5,985 nt of DNA from an uncultured Erysipelotrichaceae bacterium (GTDB lineage: Bacteria; Bacillota_I; Bacilli_A; RF39; UBA660), in the NCBI GenBank assembly GCA_902795675.1, contig CADBLZ010000046.1:1-5985 (forward strand), in the 5' to 3' direction. Position 1 is the first letter of the stretch. Each line of letters begins with the position of its first letter. This document shows positions 1 to 5,776 of the stretch, in pieces. A program made the position numbers and the translations under genes. The notes beneath the pieces are model-generated. The model did no database searches. It had not been told where the DNA came from and saw only the letters and a program-made list of their open reading frames with translations.

Positions 1-94
1 AAAAGGCGAAGAGTGCAAGGTATGTCATAATATCATAAAAAAGATAACAGTGGATGGTAGAGGAACATACTATTGCTCTAAATGCCAACATTAA
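1..94 (+). CDS. mutM: Formamidopyrimidine-DNA glycosylase (Fpg/MutM), C-terminal end only
   Basis: This is the 3' end of a gene cut by the left window edge; the frame starts at base 2 and ends with TAA at 92-94. The visible 30 residues form the C-terminal zinc finger of Fpg: a CKVC pair, then DGRGTYYC and SKCQ, giving the C-x2-C-x16-C-x2-C spacing. The Arg in GRGT is the residue that, in the family, reaches into DNA at the lesion; the last Cys-Gln pair is typical of Fpg. Fpg removes 8-oxoguanine and other oxidised purines and nicks the abasic site in base excision repair. The catalytic N-terminal proline is outside the window, so activity cannot be judged. Nei-type glycosylases share the finger, but the TYYCxxCQ ending favours Fpg. 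A terminator follows about 25 nt after the stop. Confidence 0.9.
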   Translation, partial: KGEECKVCHNIIKKITVDGRGTYYCSKCQH

Positions 95-95
95 T

Positions 96-124
96 TTGTC
101 ATATTTTTATAAATGTAATAAAAT
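96..124 (+). promoter_or_regulatory. Probable sigma-A promoter for the GNAT acetyltransferase gene
   Basis: TTGTCA at 96-101 (5 of 6 to TTGACA) and TAAAAT at 119-124 (5 of 6 to TATAAT) are 17 nt apart, the preferred spacing. It is the only promoter in the window with a recognisable -35. The expected start is near base 131, giving a leader of about 24 nt. The -10 element sits inside the 5' arm of the mutM terminator, so RNA from here would lack most of that arm. This is a prediction from sequence in AT-rich DNA, where chance -10 matches are common. Confidence 0.55.
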
Positions 125-154
125 AACCCCTTGTGTGCTAAAGGGGTTATTTTT
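120..154 (+). terminator. Intrinsic terminator of mutM, overlapping the next gene's ribosome-binding site
   Basis: A 13-bp perfect inverted repeat pairs 120-132 with 141-153 (core AACCCCTT / AAGGGGTT) around the 8-nt loop GTGTGCTA. It ends in a T-rich run at 147-154. The four G-C pairs make it the most stable hairpin in the window. The start codon of the next gene follows the last T directly, and the G-run of the 3' arm is that gene's only plausible Shine-Dalgarno. The stem's 5' side is preceded by A's, so it could also act as a terminator on the other strand. Confidence 0.85.
140..146 (+). promoter_or_regulatory. Shine-Dalgarno of the GNAT gene, buried in a terminator stem
   Basis: AAAGGGG lies 8 nt before ATG 155 and is the only purine-rich site upstream of it. 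Bases 141-146 are the paired 3' arm of the mutM terminator hairpin, so the site is hidden in any transcript that includes 120-132. It decides the start: a TTG at 131 in the same frame would begin inside the hairpin, at the predicted transcription start, with no ribosome site. Confidence 0.6.
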
Positions 155-592
155 ATGGATATCAATTATAAAATATTACGTAATATTAAAAATAGAATTA
201 GCGATTTAACAAGTTTAAGGTGTAAAGCATACGGTATGGAAAATGGTTGCTTTGAAATGTTTTATATTAATGAAATTATGAACGGAAGAATGCTTGCATT
301 TGTAGCTTATGATAAGAAGAGAATAGTTGGTGCTTGTTATGTACATGATCAATTTGGTATTTTGTATATTGACCAATTATTTGTTGATCCTGATTATCAA
401 GAAAAAGGTTATCATATTGGTATTAAATTATTAAACTATGTTTTAAAACATAAAAAAGTAATTGATGAGTTTTATGATAAGGAATTTAAAAAGGCAAGAT
501 TAGAACCAATAAATGAAAAAGCTTATAACTTATACTATGGAGCAGGATTTAGAGAATACGGTAGTTTAGGTGATATGTTAAAGAATATATAA
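155..592 (+). CDS. GNAT-family N-acetyltransferase (substrate unknown)
   Basis: The 145-residue protein has the size and order of a single GNAT domain. A strand and helix pair at about 71-97 (YIDQLFVDPDYQ, then KGYHIGIKLLNYVL) matches motif A, which binds the pyrophosphate of acetyl-CoA. The canonical first P-loop glycine appears to be His87. Near the C-terminus, EPINEKAYNLYYGAGFREYG (118-136) is the usual motif B pattern of a helix followed by 'Y...GF', where the Tyr often acts as general acid. The family moves an acetyl group from acetyl-CoA to an amine; nothing here identifies the acceptor. ATG 155 was chosen over the in-frame TTG at 131 because it has a Shine-Dalgarno at 140-146 and the extra residues MCAKGVIF are encoded by the terminator hairpin. 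The gene is flanked by its own promoter and terminator, so it is probably monocistronic. Confidence 0.85.
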   Translation: MDINYKILRNIKNRISDLTSLRCKAYGMENGCFEMFYINEIMNGRMLAFVAYDKKRIVGACYVHDQFGILYIDQLFVDPDYQEKGYHIGIKLLNYVLKHKKVIDEFYDKEFKKARLEPINEKAYNLYYGAGFREYGSLGDMLKNI

Positions 593-607
593 TTATATTC
601 TTTTTTT
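580..607 (+). terminator. Intrinsic terminator of the GNAT gene, overlapping its stop codon
   Basis: AAAGAATATA (580-589) pairs perfectly with TATATTCTTT (594-603) around the 4-nt loop TAAT, followed by T's to 607. The stop codon TAA (590-592) lies in the loop, and the last three sense codons form the 5' arm. The stem holds a single G-C pair, so it is weaker than the other terminators. Its last T is also the first base of the next extended -10. Confidence 0.7.
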
Positions 608-615
608 GTTATAAT
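607..615 (+). promoter_or_regulatory. Extended -10 promoter for the RNA methyltransferase gene
   Basis: TGTTATAAT is a perfect TGn plus TATAAT, 17 nt before ATG 632. The -35 position (about 587-592, ATATAA) is not convincing, so recognition would rest on the TG motif. The expected start near 622 falls inside the AGAAGGTGAT ribosome site (618-627), giving a leader of only about 10 nt, or a few bases more if initiation is earlier. Confidence 0.6.
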
Positions 616-631
616 ATAGAAGGTGATATAA

Positions 632-1501
632 ATGGACGAGTTATTAAATGAACTAAGTATTTGTTTTGATAAAGATACAGTCGATAAAATAGTTAGTGGT
701 TATGTTAACAAATATGTAACTATTAGAATTAATAATTTAAAAGCTAGTGATGAAGAAGTATTTAGTTATTTAGATAACAATAATATTACTTATGAAAAAG
801 TATCATTTTATGATAAAGCTTTAGTTTTAAAAAATGTTACTAATGAAGAAATTATAAATAGTGAATTATTTAAAGAAGGAAAGATATACTTACAAAGTTT
901 ATCATCAATGTTACCACCATTATTTATGGATTTAAAAGAAGATAGTAATATTTTAGATATGACAGCTTCACCTGGTTCAAAGCTATCTGAGATTCAAGCA
1001 TTAAGTAATAATAAAACACTTATTACTGGTGTTGAAAGAAATAAAGAAAGATTTGAAAGATTAAAATATAATGTTGATCATTTAGGTTGTAAAAAAGTAA
1101 CACTATTAAATATGGATGCTAGAGATTTAAATGACTTTATGAAGTTTGATGAAATATTACTAGATGTACCATGTTCTGGTAGTGGTACAGTTACTAATAA
1201 AGATGATGTTAAAAACTTTGGGAGTATTTTAGAACATTCTATTAAAACACAAAAAGTATTAATTGATAAAGCTTTAAAGTTATTGAAACCAAATGGAACA
1301 TTAATATACTCAACTTGTTCTTTACTTGATAAAGAAGATGAAGATATTATTAGAAGTATTTTAAGCGATGAATATAAGTTAGAACCAATTAGGATAGATG
1401 GTATTTTAAACTATGAAAGTAAGTTAGAGGGAACAATAAAAGTACTTCCTAATGAGTATTTTGAAGGATTCTATATCGCAAAAATTAAAAAAGTTAAATA
1501 A
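632..1501 (+). CDS. NSUN/RsmB-family RNA (cytosine-5) methyltransferase
   Basis: This 289-residue protein carries the landmarks of the NOL1/NOP2/Sun family, which transfers a methyl group from S-adenosylmethionine to C5 of cytosine in rRNA or tRNA. The SAM loop is LDMTASPGSKLSEI (108-121), a variant of the usual AAPGGKT. DVPCSGSGT (178-186) is motif IV, with Cys181, which helps release product. YSTCS (226-230) is motif VI, with Cys229, expected to be the nucleophile. LSSMLPPLFM (90-99) matches the conserved lead-in to the fold. Residues 1-75 look like the small N-terminal RNA-contact domain, and the end (LPNEYFEGFYIAKIKK) is the usual final strand. It lacks the C-terminal PUA-like extension of RsmF and the NusB-like domain of RsmB, so the target base cannot be assigned. 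AGGTG at 621-625 supports ATG 632. Confidence 0.9.
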   Translation: MDELLNELSICFDKDTVDKIVSGYVNKYVTIRINNLKASDEEVFSYLDNNNITYEKVSFYDKALVLKNVTNEEIINSELFKEGKIYLQSLSSMLPPLFMDLKEDSNILDMTASPGSKLSEIQALSNNKTLITGVERNKERFERLKYNVDHLGCKKVTLLNMDARDLNDFMKFDEILLDVPCSGSGTVTNKDDVKNFGSILEHSIKTQKVLIDKALKLLKPNGTLIYSTCSLLDKEDEDIIRSILSDEYKLEPIRIDGILNYESKLEGTIKVLPNEYFEGFYIAKIKKVK

Positions 1502-1534
1502 AATTGTAATTTACTTTACAATTTTATTTTTTTT
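1496..1534 (+). terminator. Intrinsic terminator of the RNA methyltransferase gene
   Basis: A 14-bp perfect stem pairs 1496-1509 with 1516-1529 (core AATTGTAA / TTACAATT) around the loop TTTACT. It is followed by an unbroken run of T's that reaches 1534. The 5' arm starts at the last lysine codon and includes the TAA stop (1499-1501). The stem is almost entirely A-T with two G-C pairs. Confidence 0.85.
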
Positions 1535-1560
1535 ATGATAATGAAAAAATAGAACTATAG

Positions 1561-1566
1561 TATAAT
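1561..1566 (+). promoter_or_regulatory. mraY: -10 element of the mraY promoter
   Basis: A consensus TATAAT lies 21 nt before ATG 1587. The bases just before it are TAG rather than TGn, so it is not a true extended -10, and no good -35 is visible at the usual spacing. The expected start at about 1573 is the first A of the Shine-Dalgarno AAGGAAG (1573-1579), for a leader of about 14 nt. Confidence 0.5.
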
Positions 1567-1586
1567 AAATTTAAGGAAGTGTTTAT

Positions 1587-2579
1587 ATGTTAATATTAGC
1601 TAAATTAGCAATGGCTTTAATGTTAGGTTTTATTTTAGCAATTGTTACTGGTTTAATTTTGATTCCATTATTAAGAAAGTTTCATATTGGTCAAAATGTA
1701 ACGCATACAATTACAAAAACACATTTAGTTAAACAAGGAACACCAACTATTGGTGGTTTGATATTTATTATTCCAACTGTTATAACGTTATTAGTGTTAA
1801 AGATAAGAGGTAGTATAGATTTAAACTTTAACTTATTAATTATCTTACTTACTTTCGTACTATATGGTGTACTTGGTTTAATAGATGATGTTATGAAAGT
1901 TAAGTTCCATAATAATGATGGTTTATCTATACCGGCTAAATTAATATTACAAATGTTAATTGCACTATTATTCTTATTTATTTACTTAAAGAATGGTGGA
2001 AATCCATCACTACAAGTTAGTGCTTTAGGTATCGATTGGAATTTAGGTTGGGGTTATGGTATTTTCATTTTATTCTTACTAGTTGGTACATCTAATGCTG
2101 TTAATATTACGGATGGTTTAGATGGTTTAGCAGGTGGTTTATCAATTATTGCATTCTTCGCTTATGGTTTACTTGCATTATCATCTAGATGGTTAGTTGG
2201 TTATGAAGAAGTTGGTATTTTCTGTTTTGTTCTATGTGGAACATTACTTGGTTTCTTAGTATTTAACGCACACCCTGCTAAAGTATTTATGGGTGATAAT
2301 GGTTCGCTTGCACTTGGTGGTGCACTTGCTGCTGTTGCAATATTAACAAAACACGAATTATTACTTGCTGTTATTGGTGGTGTATTTGTTCTTGAAACAT
2401 TATCATCAGCAATTCAAATTATTGCTATTCGTAAGTTCCATAAAAAGGTATTTAGAATGGCGCCACTTCATCACAATTTTGAACAATATGGATGGAAAGA
2501 ACAAGATATTACAAGATTATTCTATGTAGTTGGTTTAATTCTTGCATTACTTGCTATTACATATGGTATATGGATTTAA
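1587..2579 (+). CDS. mraY: Phospho-N-acetylmuramoyl-pentapeptide transferase (MraY, lipid I synthase)
   Basis: The 330-residue polytopic membrane protein has the full family length. MraY transfers phospho-MurNAc-pentapeptide from UDP to undecaprenyl phosphate on the inner face of the membrane, the first lipid step of peptidoglycan synthesis. The motifs are clear: KQGTPTIGG (49-57), the Asp pair DD (100-101), NAVNITDGLDGLAGG (170-184, with D176 and D179), NAHPAKVFMGDNGSLALGG (227-245, with D237) and MAPLHHNFEQYGW (291-303). The Asp pair, D237 and the first His (H295) match residues that mutational work in Bacillus subtilis MraY found essential. The last motif is normally HHH; here its third position is Asn297. 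Hydrophobic segments alternate through the protein as expected for about ten helices. Shine-Dalgarno AAGGAAG lies 7 nt before the ATG. It is isolated from the mur/fts genes that often surround it and has its own promoter and terminator. Confidence 0.97.
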   Translation: MLILAKLAMALMLGFILAIVTGLILIPLLRKFHIGQNVTHTITKTHLVKQGTPTIGGLIFIIPTVITLLVLKIRGSIDLNFNLLIILLTFVLYGVLGLIDDVMKVKFHNNDGLSIPAKLILQMLIALLFLFIYLKNGGNPSLQVSALGIDWNLGWGYGIFILFLLVGTSNAVNITDGLDGLAGGLSIIAFFAYGLLALSSRWLVGYEEVGIFCFVLCGTLLGFLVFNAHPAKVFMGDNGSLALGGALAAVAILTKHELLLAVIGGVFVLETLSSAIQIIAIRKFHKKVFRMAPLHHNFEQYGWKEQDITRLFYVVGLILALLAITYGIWI

Positions 2580-2603
2580 AAGACGATTATTCGTCTTTTT
2601 TTT
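2578..2603 (+). terminator. Intrinsic terminator of mraY
   Basis: AAAAGACGA (2578-2586) pairs perfectly with TCGTCTTTT (2591-2599) around the loop TTAT, and T's continue to 2603. The stem begins inside the TAA stop codon, so no spacer separates the gene from its terminator. Confidence 0.9.
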
Positions 2604-2607
2604 ATGA

Positions 2608-2624
2608 TGTTATTATGATATTAT
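2608..2624 (+). promoter_or_regulatory. Tandem extended -10 elements for the carboxypeptidase gene
   Basis: TGTTATTAT (2608-2616) and TGATATTAT (2616-2624) are two TGn-TATTAT elements that share one T. The second would start RNA near 2631, at the GG of the ribosome site AAGG (2629-2632), giving a leader of about 9 nt. The first would start near 2623, with a 17-nt leader. No -35 is evident because the upstream bases are the mraY terminator. Confidence 0.5.
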
Positions 2625-2628
2625 TAAT

Positions 2629-2643
2629 AAGGTAAGAATGTGA
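2629..2643 (+). promoter_or_regulatory. Ribosome site and overlapping start codons of the carboxypeptidase gene
   Basis: AAGG (2629-2632, continuing as TAAG) lies 7 nt before GTG 2640, the chosen start. An out-of-frame ATG at 2638-2640 shares its G with that GTG and is followed at once by TGA (2641-2643), forming a start-stop pair 5 nt after AAGG. A second in-frame GTG at 2649 is too far from the site to be preferred; using it would shorten the signal peptide by three residues without harming it. Confidence 0.5.
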
Positions 2644-3848
2644 TAATCGTGAAGAAAATTTTATTTTTATTTATTCTTTTATTCTTATTTGTAATGCCAG
2701 TTAAAGCATTTACTTTACCTGATGGTATTACTGCTAGTAGTGTCCTTGTAAGTAATTTAGATAATGATGCTATTTTATATACAAAAGATGCAAATAAAGA
2801 AATAATACCAGCTAGTATAACTAAACTTATGACAGCTTATATTATTATTAATAATGTTAGTGATTTAGATCGTGAAATAACTATTAAAGATGTCGATTTA
2901 TATGGTTTAGATGGTTATGCTAAATTAGGAATGGTAACTAGAGAAACATATACATACCGTGATTTAGTTTATAGTATGATCCTTTTAAGTGCGGCGGATA
3001 GTGCTAGAACTTTAGCTAATAATTATAGTGGATCAGAAAATGAATTTGCTAAACAAATGAATAAGACAGCTAAAAAGATTGGTATGAATAACACTAGGTT
3101 TAAAGATTCATATGGTGGATCAGATGAAAATATAAGTACAGCTGAAGATATTTATATCTTACTTAAAGAATGCTTAAAAAATGAAACTTTTACTAATATA
3201 TTTAATGCTCGTAGTTATACTTTAACTAATGGAAGAGAGATAGTTAACTATACATATAAAGGATTAGAAGGAATTGGTATTGATCCAAATAGATTAACAG
3301 GTAGTAAAGGTGGATTTACTAACTCTGCTGGTTTATTATTTGTTTCTACTTCAGTTGTTGATGGATATAATTATGTTGTAATTATATGTAATAGTGCAGC
3401 TGATGGTAATCATTTAAATGCTATACTTGAAACATATAGAGTATTAGATTATATCGATAATATGAATTACAAAGAAAGAACTCTATTTAAAAGAGGAGAA
3501 GAACTTAAAACAGTTGAAGTAAGTGATTCAACAATTAATAATTATATTGTTACAGTAGAACAAGATATTAAGTTTATGTTAACTGATGATGAATATCGTG
3601 AACTTAGATATGATAAACATATTACTAATCTTATTACGAAAGATAATAAAGTAGGTGATAAGATTGGTTATGTAGATGTTTATACTGGTGATAAGAAAAT
3701 ATATACATATGATATCTATTTAAGAGATCAAATATTTGGTTTTAAGAACCAATCTAAATTAATTACTTTATTAATTGGTTTATTTGTTATAGGTATGGTA
3801 TCTATTTTAGTCGTTAATTTATTAAGTAATATTAGAAGAAAGTTTTAA
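2640..3848 (+). CDS. D-alanyl-D-alanine carboxypeptidase, peptidase S11 (low-molecular-weight PBP)
   Basis: This 402-residue enzyme removes the terminal D-Ala from wall pentapeptides outside the membrane, limiting cross-linking. A signal peptide covers 1-23: Lys-rich start, Leu/Phe core and a VKA cleavage site before FTLPDG. The acylation motif S59-I-T-K62 lies in PASITKLMTAY. The second motif region, LLSAADSARTLA (115-126), has Ala119 where the family usually has the Asn of SxN. The third, GSKGGFTNSAGLL (221-233), reads K223-G-G instead of KTG. MNNTRFKDSYGG and STAEDI follow the normal family pattern. Residues 285-365 look like the C-terminal beta domain. A hydrophobic helix at about 374-395, followed by NIRRKF, should anchor the protein with its tail inside, unlike the amphipathic tail of E. 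coli PBP5. DacA and DacF types cannot be separated here. There is no terminator before the next gene. Confidence 0.92.
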   Translation: MIIVKKILFLFILLFLFVMPVKAFTLPDGITASSVLVSNLDNDAILYTKDANKEIIPASITKLMTAYIIINNVSDLDREITIKDVDLYGLDGYAKLGMVTRETYTYRDLVYSMILLSAADSARTLANNYSGSENEFAKQMNKTAKKIGMNNTRFKDSYGGSDENISTAEDIYILLKECLKNETFTNIFNARSYTLTNGREIVNYTYKGLEGIGIDPNRLTGSKGGFTNSAGLLFVSTSVVDGYNYVVIICNSAADGNHLNAILETYRVLDYIDNMNYKERTLFKRGEELKTVEVSDSTINNYIVTVEQDIKFMLTDDEYRELRYDKHITNLITKDNKVGDKIGYVDVYTGDKKIYTYDIYLRDQIFGFKNQSKLITLLIGLFVIGMVSILVVNLLSNIRRKF

Positions 3849-3855
3849 ATATTTA

Positions 3856-3864
3856 TGTTATAAT
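3856..3864 (+). promoter_or_regulatory. Extended -10 promoter for the 620-residue unknown protein
   Basis: TGTTATAAT is identical to the element before the methyltransferase gene and begins 8 nt after the carboxypeptidase stop. The -35 position (about 3836-3841, AAGAAA) gives no match. The expected start near 3871 would leave a 19-nt leader that includes the strong Shine-Dalgarno AAGGAGAGG (3875-3883). Confidence 0.6.
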
Positions 3865-3889
3865 TAAAAAGAATAAGGAGAGGTTATAT

Positions 3890-5752
3890 ATGAAGAATTA
3901 TATTAAATTAAATAATTTTACTTATGCTGAAAAAGAGAACCCTTTTACAATTCATTTTTATTTTGAAAAAGCAATGAGTAATGATACTAATAACTTAACT
4001 AATTCTTTGTCTATAGTCTTTGAACTTTGTCAAACTAATAATAAAAAAGAATATGAAATGTATGTCTTCTTAATTAATGATAGTAATGAAGCTATATGGA
4101 GAAGTTATTCTATACCAGTTACTAATGTTGGTAATTATAAGTTTGTTATAAATAGTGATAAACAAGAAATTGATTTTATAAATATTGATTATACTTCATT
4201 TACTAGTTTAATAGCTAATAAAGAATTAATTAAATTAGTACCAGAAATGGAAAAAGAAATAAGAAGAAAAACATCTGTTCTTTCTAAAAGAAAAGAAATG
4301 GTAAAAGAAATAGATGTTCCTAGTAAACTTAGTTTTGTTATAAATGTTTCTGGTTATTTAGTTAATGAAATGGAGAAACTAGTTACTACAGAAGAAGAAA
4401 AAGAACTTAGTAAAAAGATTCTTAAGAATGTTAAAAAGAATACAGATGTTATTATTAATGATAAAGAAAGTCTTGATATAGCTTATTTATCTTTATATGG
4501 TTTAATACTTAATAATAGTAATCGTAAAGATATTAAAGAGATTACATATACTAATAAAGATTTAAAAGTAAGTACTAATTTAGAAATAGATTTTAATACT
4601 TTAAATAATGAGATAGATAACTTAATTCAAAAGAAAGAATTAGGTGATTTAGGATCACGTATTAATGATATTTTAAATTCTAATAAGAATGGTGAATTTA
4701 CTAAATATAATAATATCTTAATAGCTGCTGATAAATTCTTGGATAAAGATAAGAGTGGCCGTGTAGTTAGTGATATTATGTATAAAGATTTTATTATTAG
4801 AGCATTTAATAATTTATTCTATATACCATTACCTAATAATTTAATCTTATTATTTAATCTAGATAATTTAAATGTTAATTTATTATCAATTATTTCTTTA
4901 GATAGAGTATTAGAATTATTTAATTGTTATGATGTTCAAAATACACATACAGTAGATAAGAAAGAATATGTTAGAACAATTAATAATTTAATTAAGAGAG
5001 ATAGTAAGAATAATCTAGAATATATTGTTAGAGTTAATCTACTATGTTATTTCTTAGTTAACTTATATTATTTTAGAATGGTTAACCAAGATATCTTATT
5101 ATTTGATAAAGGTAGTTATATTATTGATTTAGACTTTGTTAATGGTGAATATAATATTTCAATAATGAATAGAATTACTAAAAAGAAATTAGGTAAGTTA
5201 GTTCATTTAACAGAAAAAACGAAAGATGTTATTAGAAATAGTTTAGATCATAATGAAAAGCTGTTTAATCAATATATTAATAACTTAATATATAACAATT
5301 TAGGTATGGATTTATTACAAATGAAATTAAACCTATATGTTAAAGAATTAAGCCATGAAGGCATTGTATGTTATGTTGAAAAAGTTATTAATAATGATGC
5401 TTTCCAAGGTTACTTTAATTTAGGTGATATTTTAACAATATTTACTGAAGTAAAATATCCAAGACCTGATAAGAAGAAAGTATATGAAGAGATTAAACAA
5501 GAACAAATAAGTAAAAAAGACGAGTATATCTACGGAATTCTAAAAGAAGATTATGATTTTATATATCGTAAAGCTAGTACAATTAGTAATTTAGTTAAAC
5601 ATGAGAACTTTAGAAATACTAAATATTCAGTTGTTACTGAATTATTAGATAAATTTATGTCTACTAGTGAACATAAAGAGAGACATGATATTTTATTAGA
5701 AATAGCTGATGAATTAGGATTTAAAGATATAAGAGTAAAAGAAGATAGATAA
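3890..5752 (+). CDS. Large cytoplasmic protein of unknown function
   Basis: I do not recognise this 620-residue protein. It has no signal peptide and no convincing membrane helix; the most hydrophobic stretch (about 309-336, LFYIPLPNNLILLFNLDN) is broken by Pro and Asn. Residues 1-115 alternate short hydrophobic and polar runs like a beta-sandwich (for example KEYEMYVFLINDS). Residues 117-190 are highly charged and probably helical (EMEKEIRRKTSVLSKRKEM). From about 355 to the end it looks mainly helical, with a short strand pair at 410-427 and a Lys/Glu-rich tail. No catalytic motif is evident; DKDKSG (285-290) only superficially resembles a calcium loop. It is rich in Asn, Lys, Ile and Leu, like its neighbours. 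The ATG has a strong ribosome site 6 nt upstream. It follows the carboxypeptidase by 41 nt without a terminator, so partial co-transcription is possible. The length and unbroken frame make the gene itself secure. Confidence 0.93.
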   Translation: MKNYIKLNNFTYAEKENPFTIHFYFEKAMSNDTNNLTNSLSIVFELCQTNNKKEYEMYVFLINDSNEAIWRSYSIPVTNVGNYKFVINSDKQEIDFINIDYTSFTSLIANKELIKLVPEMEKEIRRKTSVLSKRKEMVKEIDVPSKLSFVINVSGYLVNEMEKLVTTEEEKELSKKILKNVKKNTDVIINDKESLDIAYLSLYGLILNNSNRKDIKEITYTNKDLKVSTNLEIDFNTLNNEIDNLIQKKELGDLGSRINDILNSNKNGEFTKYNNILIAADKFLDKDKSGRVVSDIMYKDFIIRAFNNLFYIPLPNNLILLFNLDNLNVNLLSIISLDRVLELFNCYDVQNTHTVDKKEYVRTINNLIKRDSKNNLEYIVRVNLLCYFLVNLYYFRMVNQDILLFDKGSYIIDLDFVNGEYNISIMNRITKKKLGKLVHLTEKTKDVIRNSLDHNEKLFNQYINNLIYNNLGMDLLQMKLNLYVKELSHEGIVCYVEKVINNDAFQGYFNLGDILTIFTEVKYPRPDKKKVYEEIKQEQISKKDEYIYGILKEDYDFIYRKASTISNLVKHENFRNTKYSVVTELLDKFMSTSEHKERHDILLEIADELGFKDIRVKEDR

Positions 5753-5764
5753 TATCTTCTTTTT
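5737..5764 (+). terminator. Intrinsic terminator of the unknown-protein gene, overlapping its last codons
   Basis: AAAAGAAGATA (5737-5747) pairs perfectly with TATCTTCTTTT (5753-5763) around the loop GATAA, and T's run to 5764. The TAA stop (5750-5752) is in the loop, and the codons for the last residues form the 5' arm. The next promoter starts four bases later. Confidence 0.85.
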
Positions 5765-5767
5765 ATA

Positions 5768-5776
5768 TGTTATAAT
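5768..5776 (+). promoter_or_regulatory. Extended -10 promoter for rubrerythrin
   Basis: TGTTATAAT occurs again, 20 nt before ATG 5796, with no clear -35 because that region is the preceding terminator. The expected start at about 5783 is the first A of the Shine-Dalgarno AGGAGATGAT (5783-5792), for a leader of about 13 nt. TTATAATAAATCTAG (from 5770) also resembles an imperfect PerR box, which would overlap the -10 and start; this is weak. Confidence 0.6.

Noticed and set aside
131..154. TTG start giving eight extra residues (MCAKGVIF) on the acetyltransferase
   Set aside because: The extension is encoded by the terminator loop and 3' arm, has no ribosome site, and begins at the predicted transcription start; ATG 155 has one.
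1534..1543. TATGATAATG as a second mraY promoter
   Set aside because: It overlaps the end of the terminator T-run, has no TGn or -35, and the consensus TATAAT at 1561 is better placed.
3843..3870. TTTTAA ... TTAAAA inverted repeat as a carboxypeptidase terminator
   Set aside because: Only 6 A-T pairs around a 15-nt loop and followed by A's rather than T's.
4742..4777. DKDKSGRVV resembling an EF-hand or dockerin calcium loop in the unknown protein
   Set aside because: Position 12 is Ile instead of an acidic residue, there is only one copy, and the protein looks cytoplasmic; in a Lys/Asp-rich protein this is probably chance.
4810..4900. Possible transmembrane helix in the unknown protein (about residues 309-336)
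   Set aside because: Pro and several Asn/Asp residues break the stretch, and no uninterrupted run of about 18 hydrophobic residues is seen.
3890..5752. Frequent AAT/ATT/TTA runs looking like low-complexity repeats
   Set aside because: They are codon runs for Asn, Ile and Leu in an AT-rich gene; no unit of constant length repeats in tandem.
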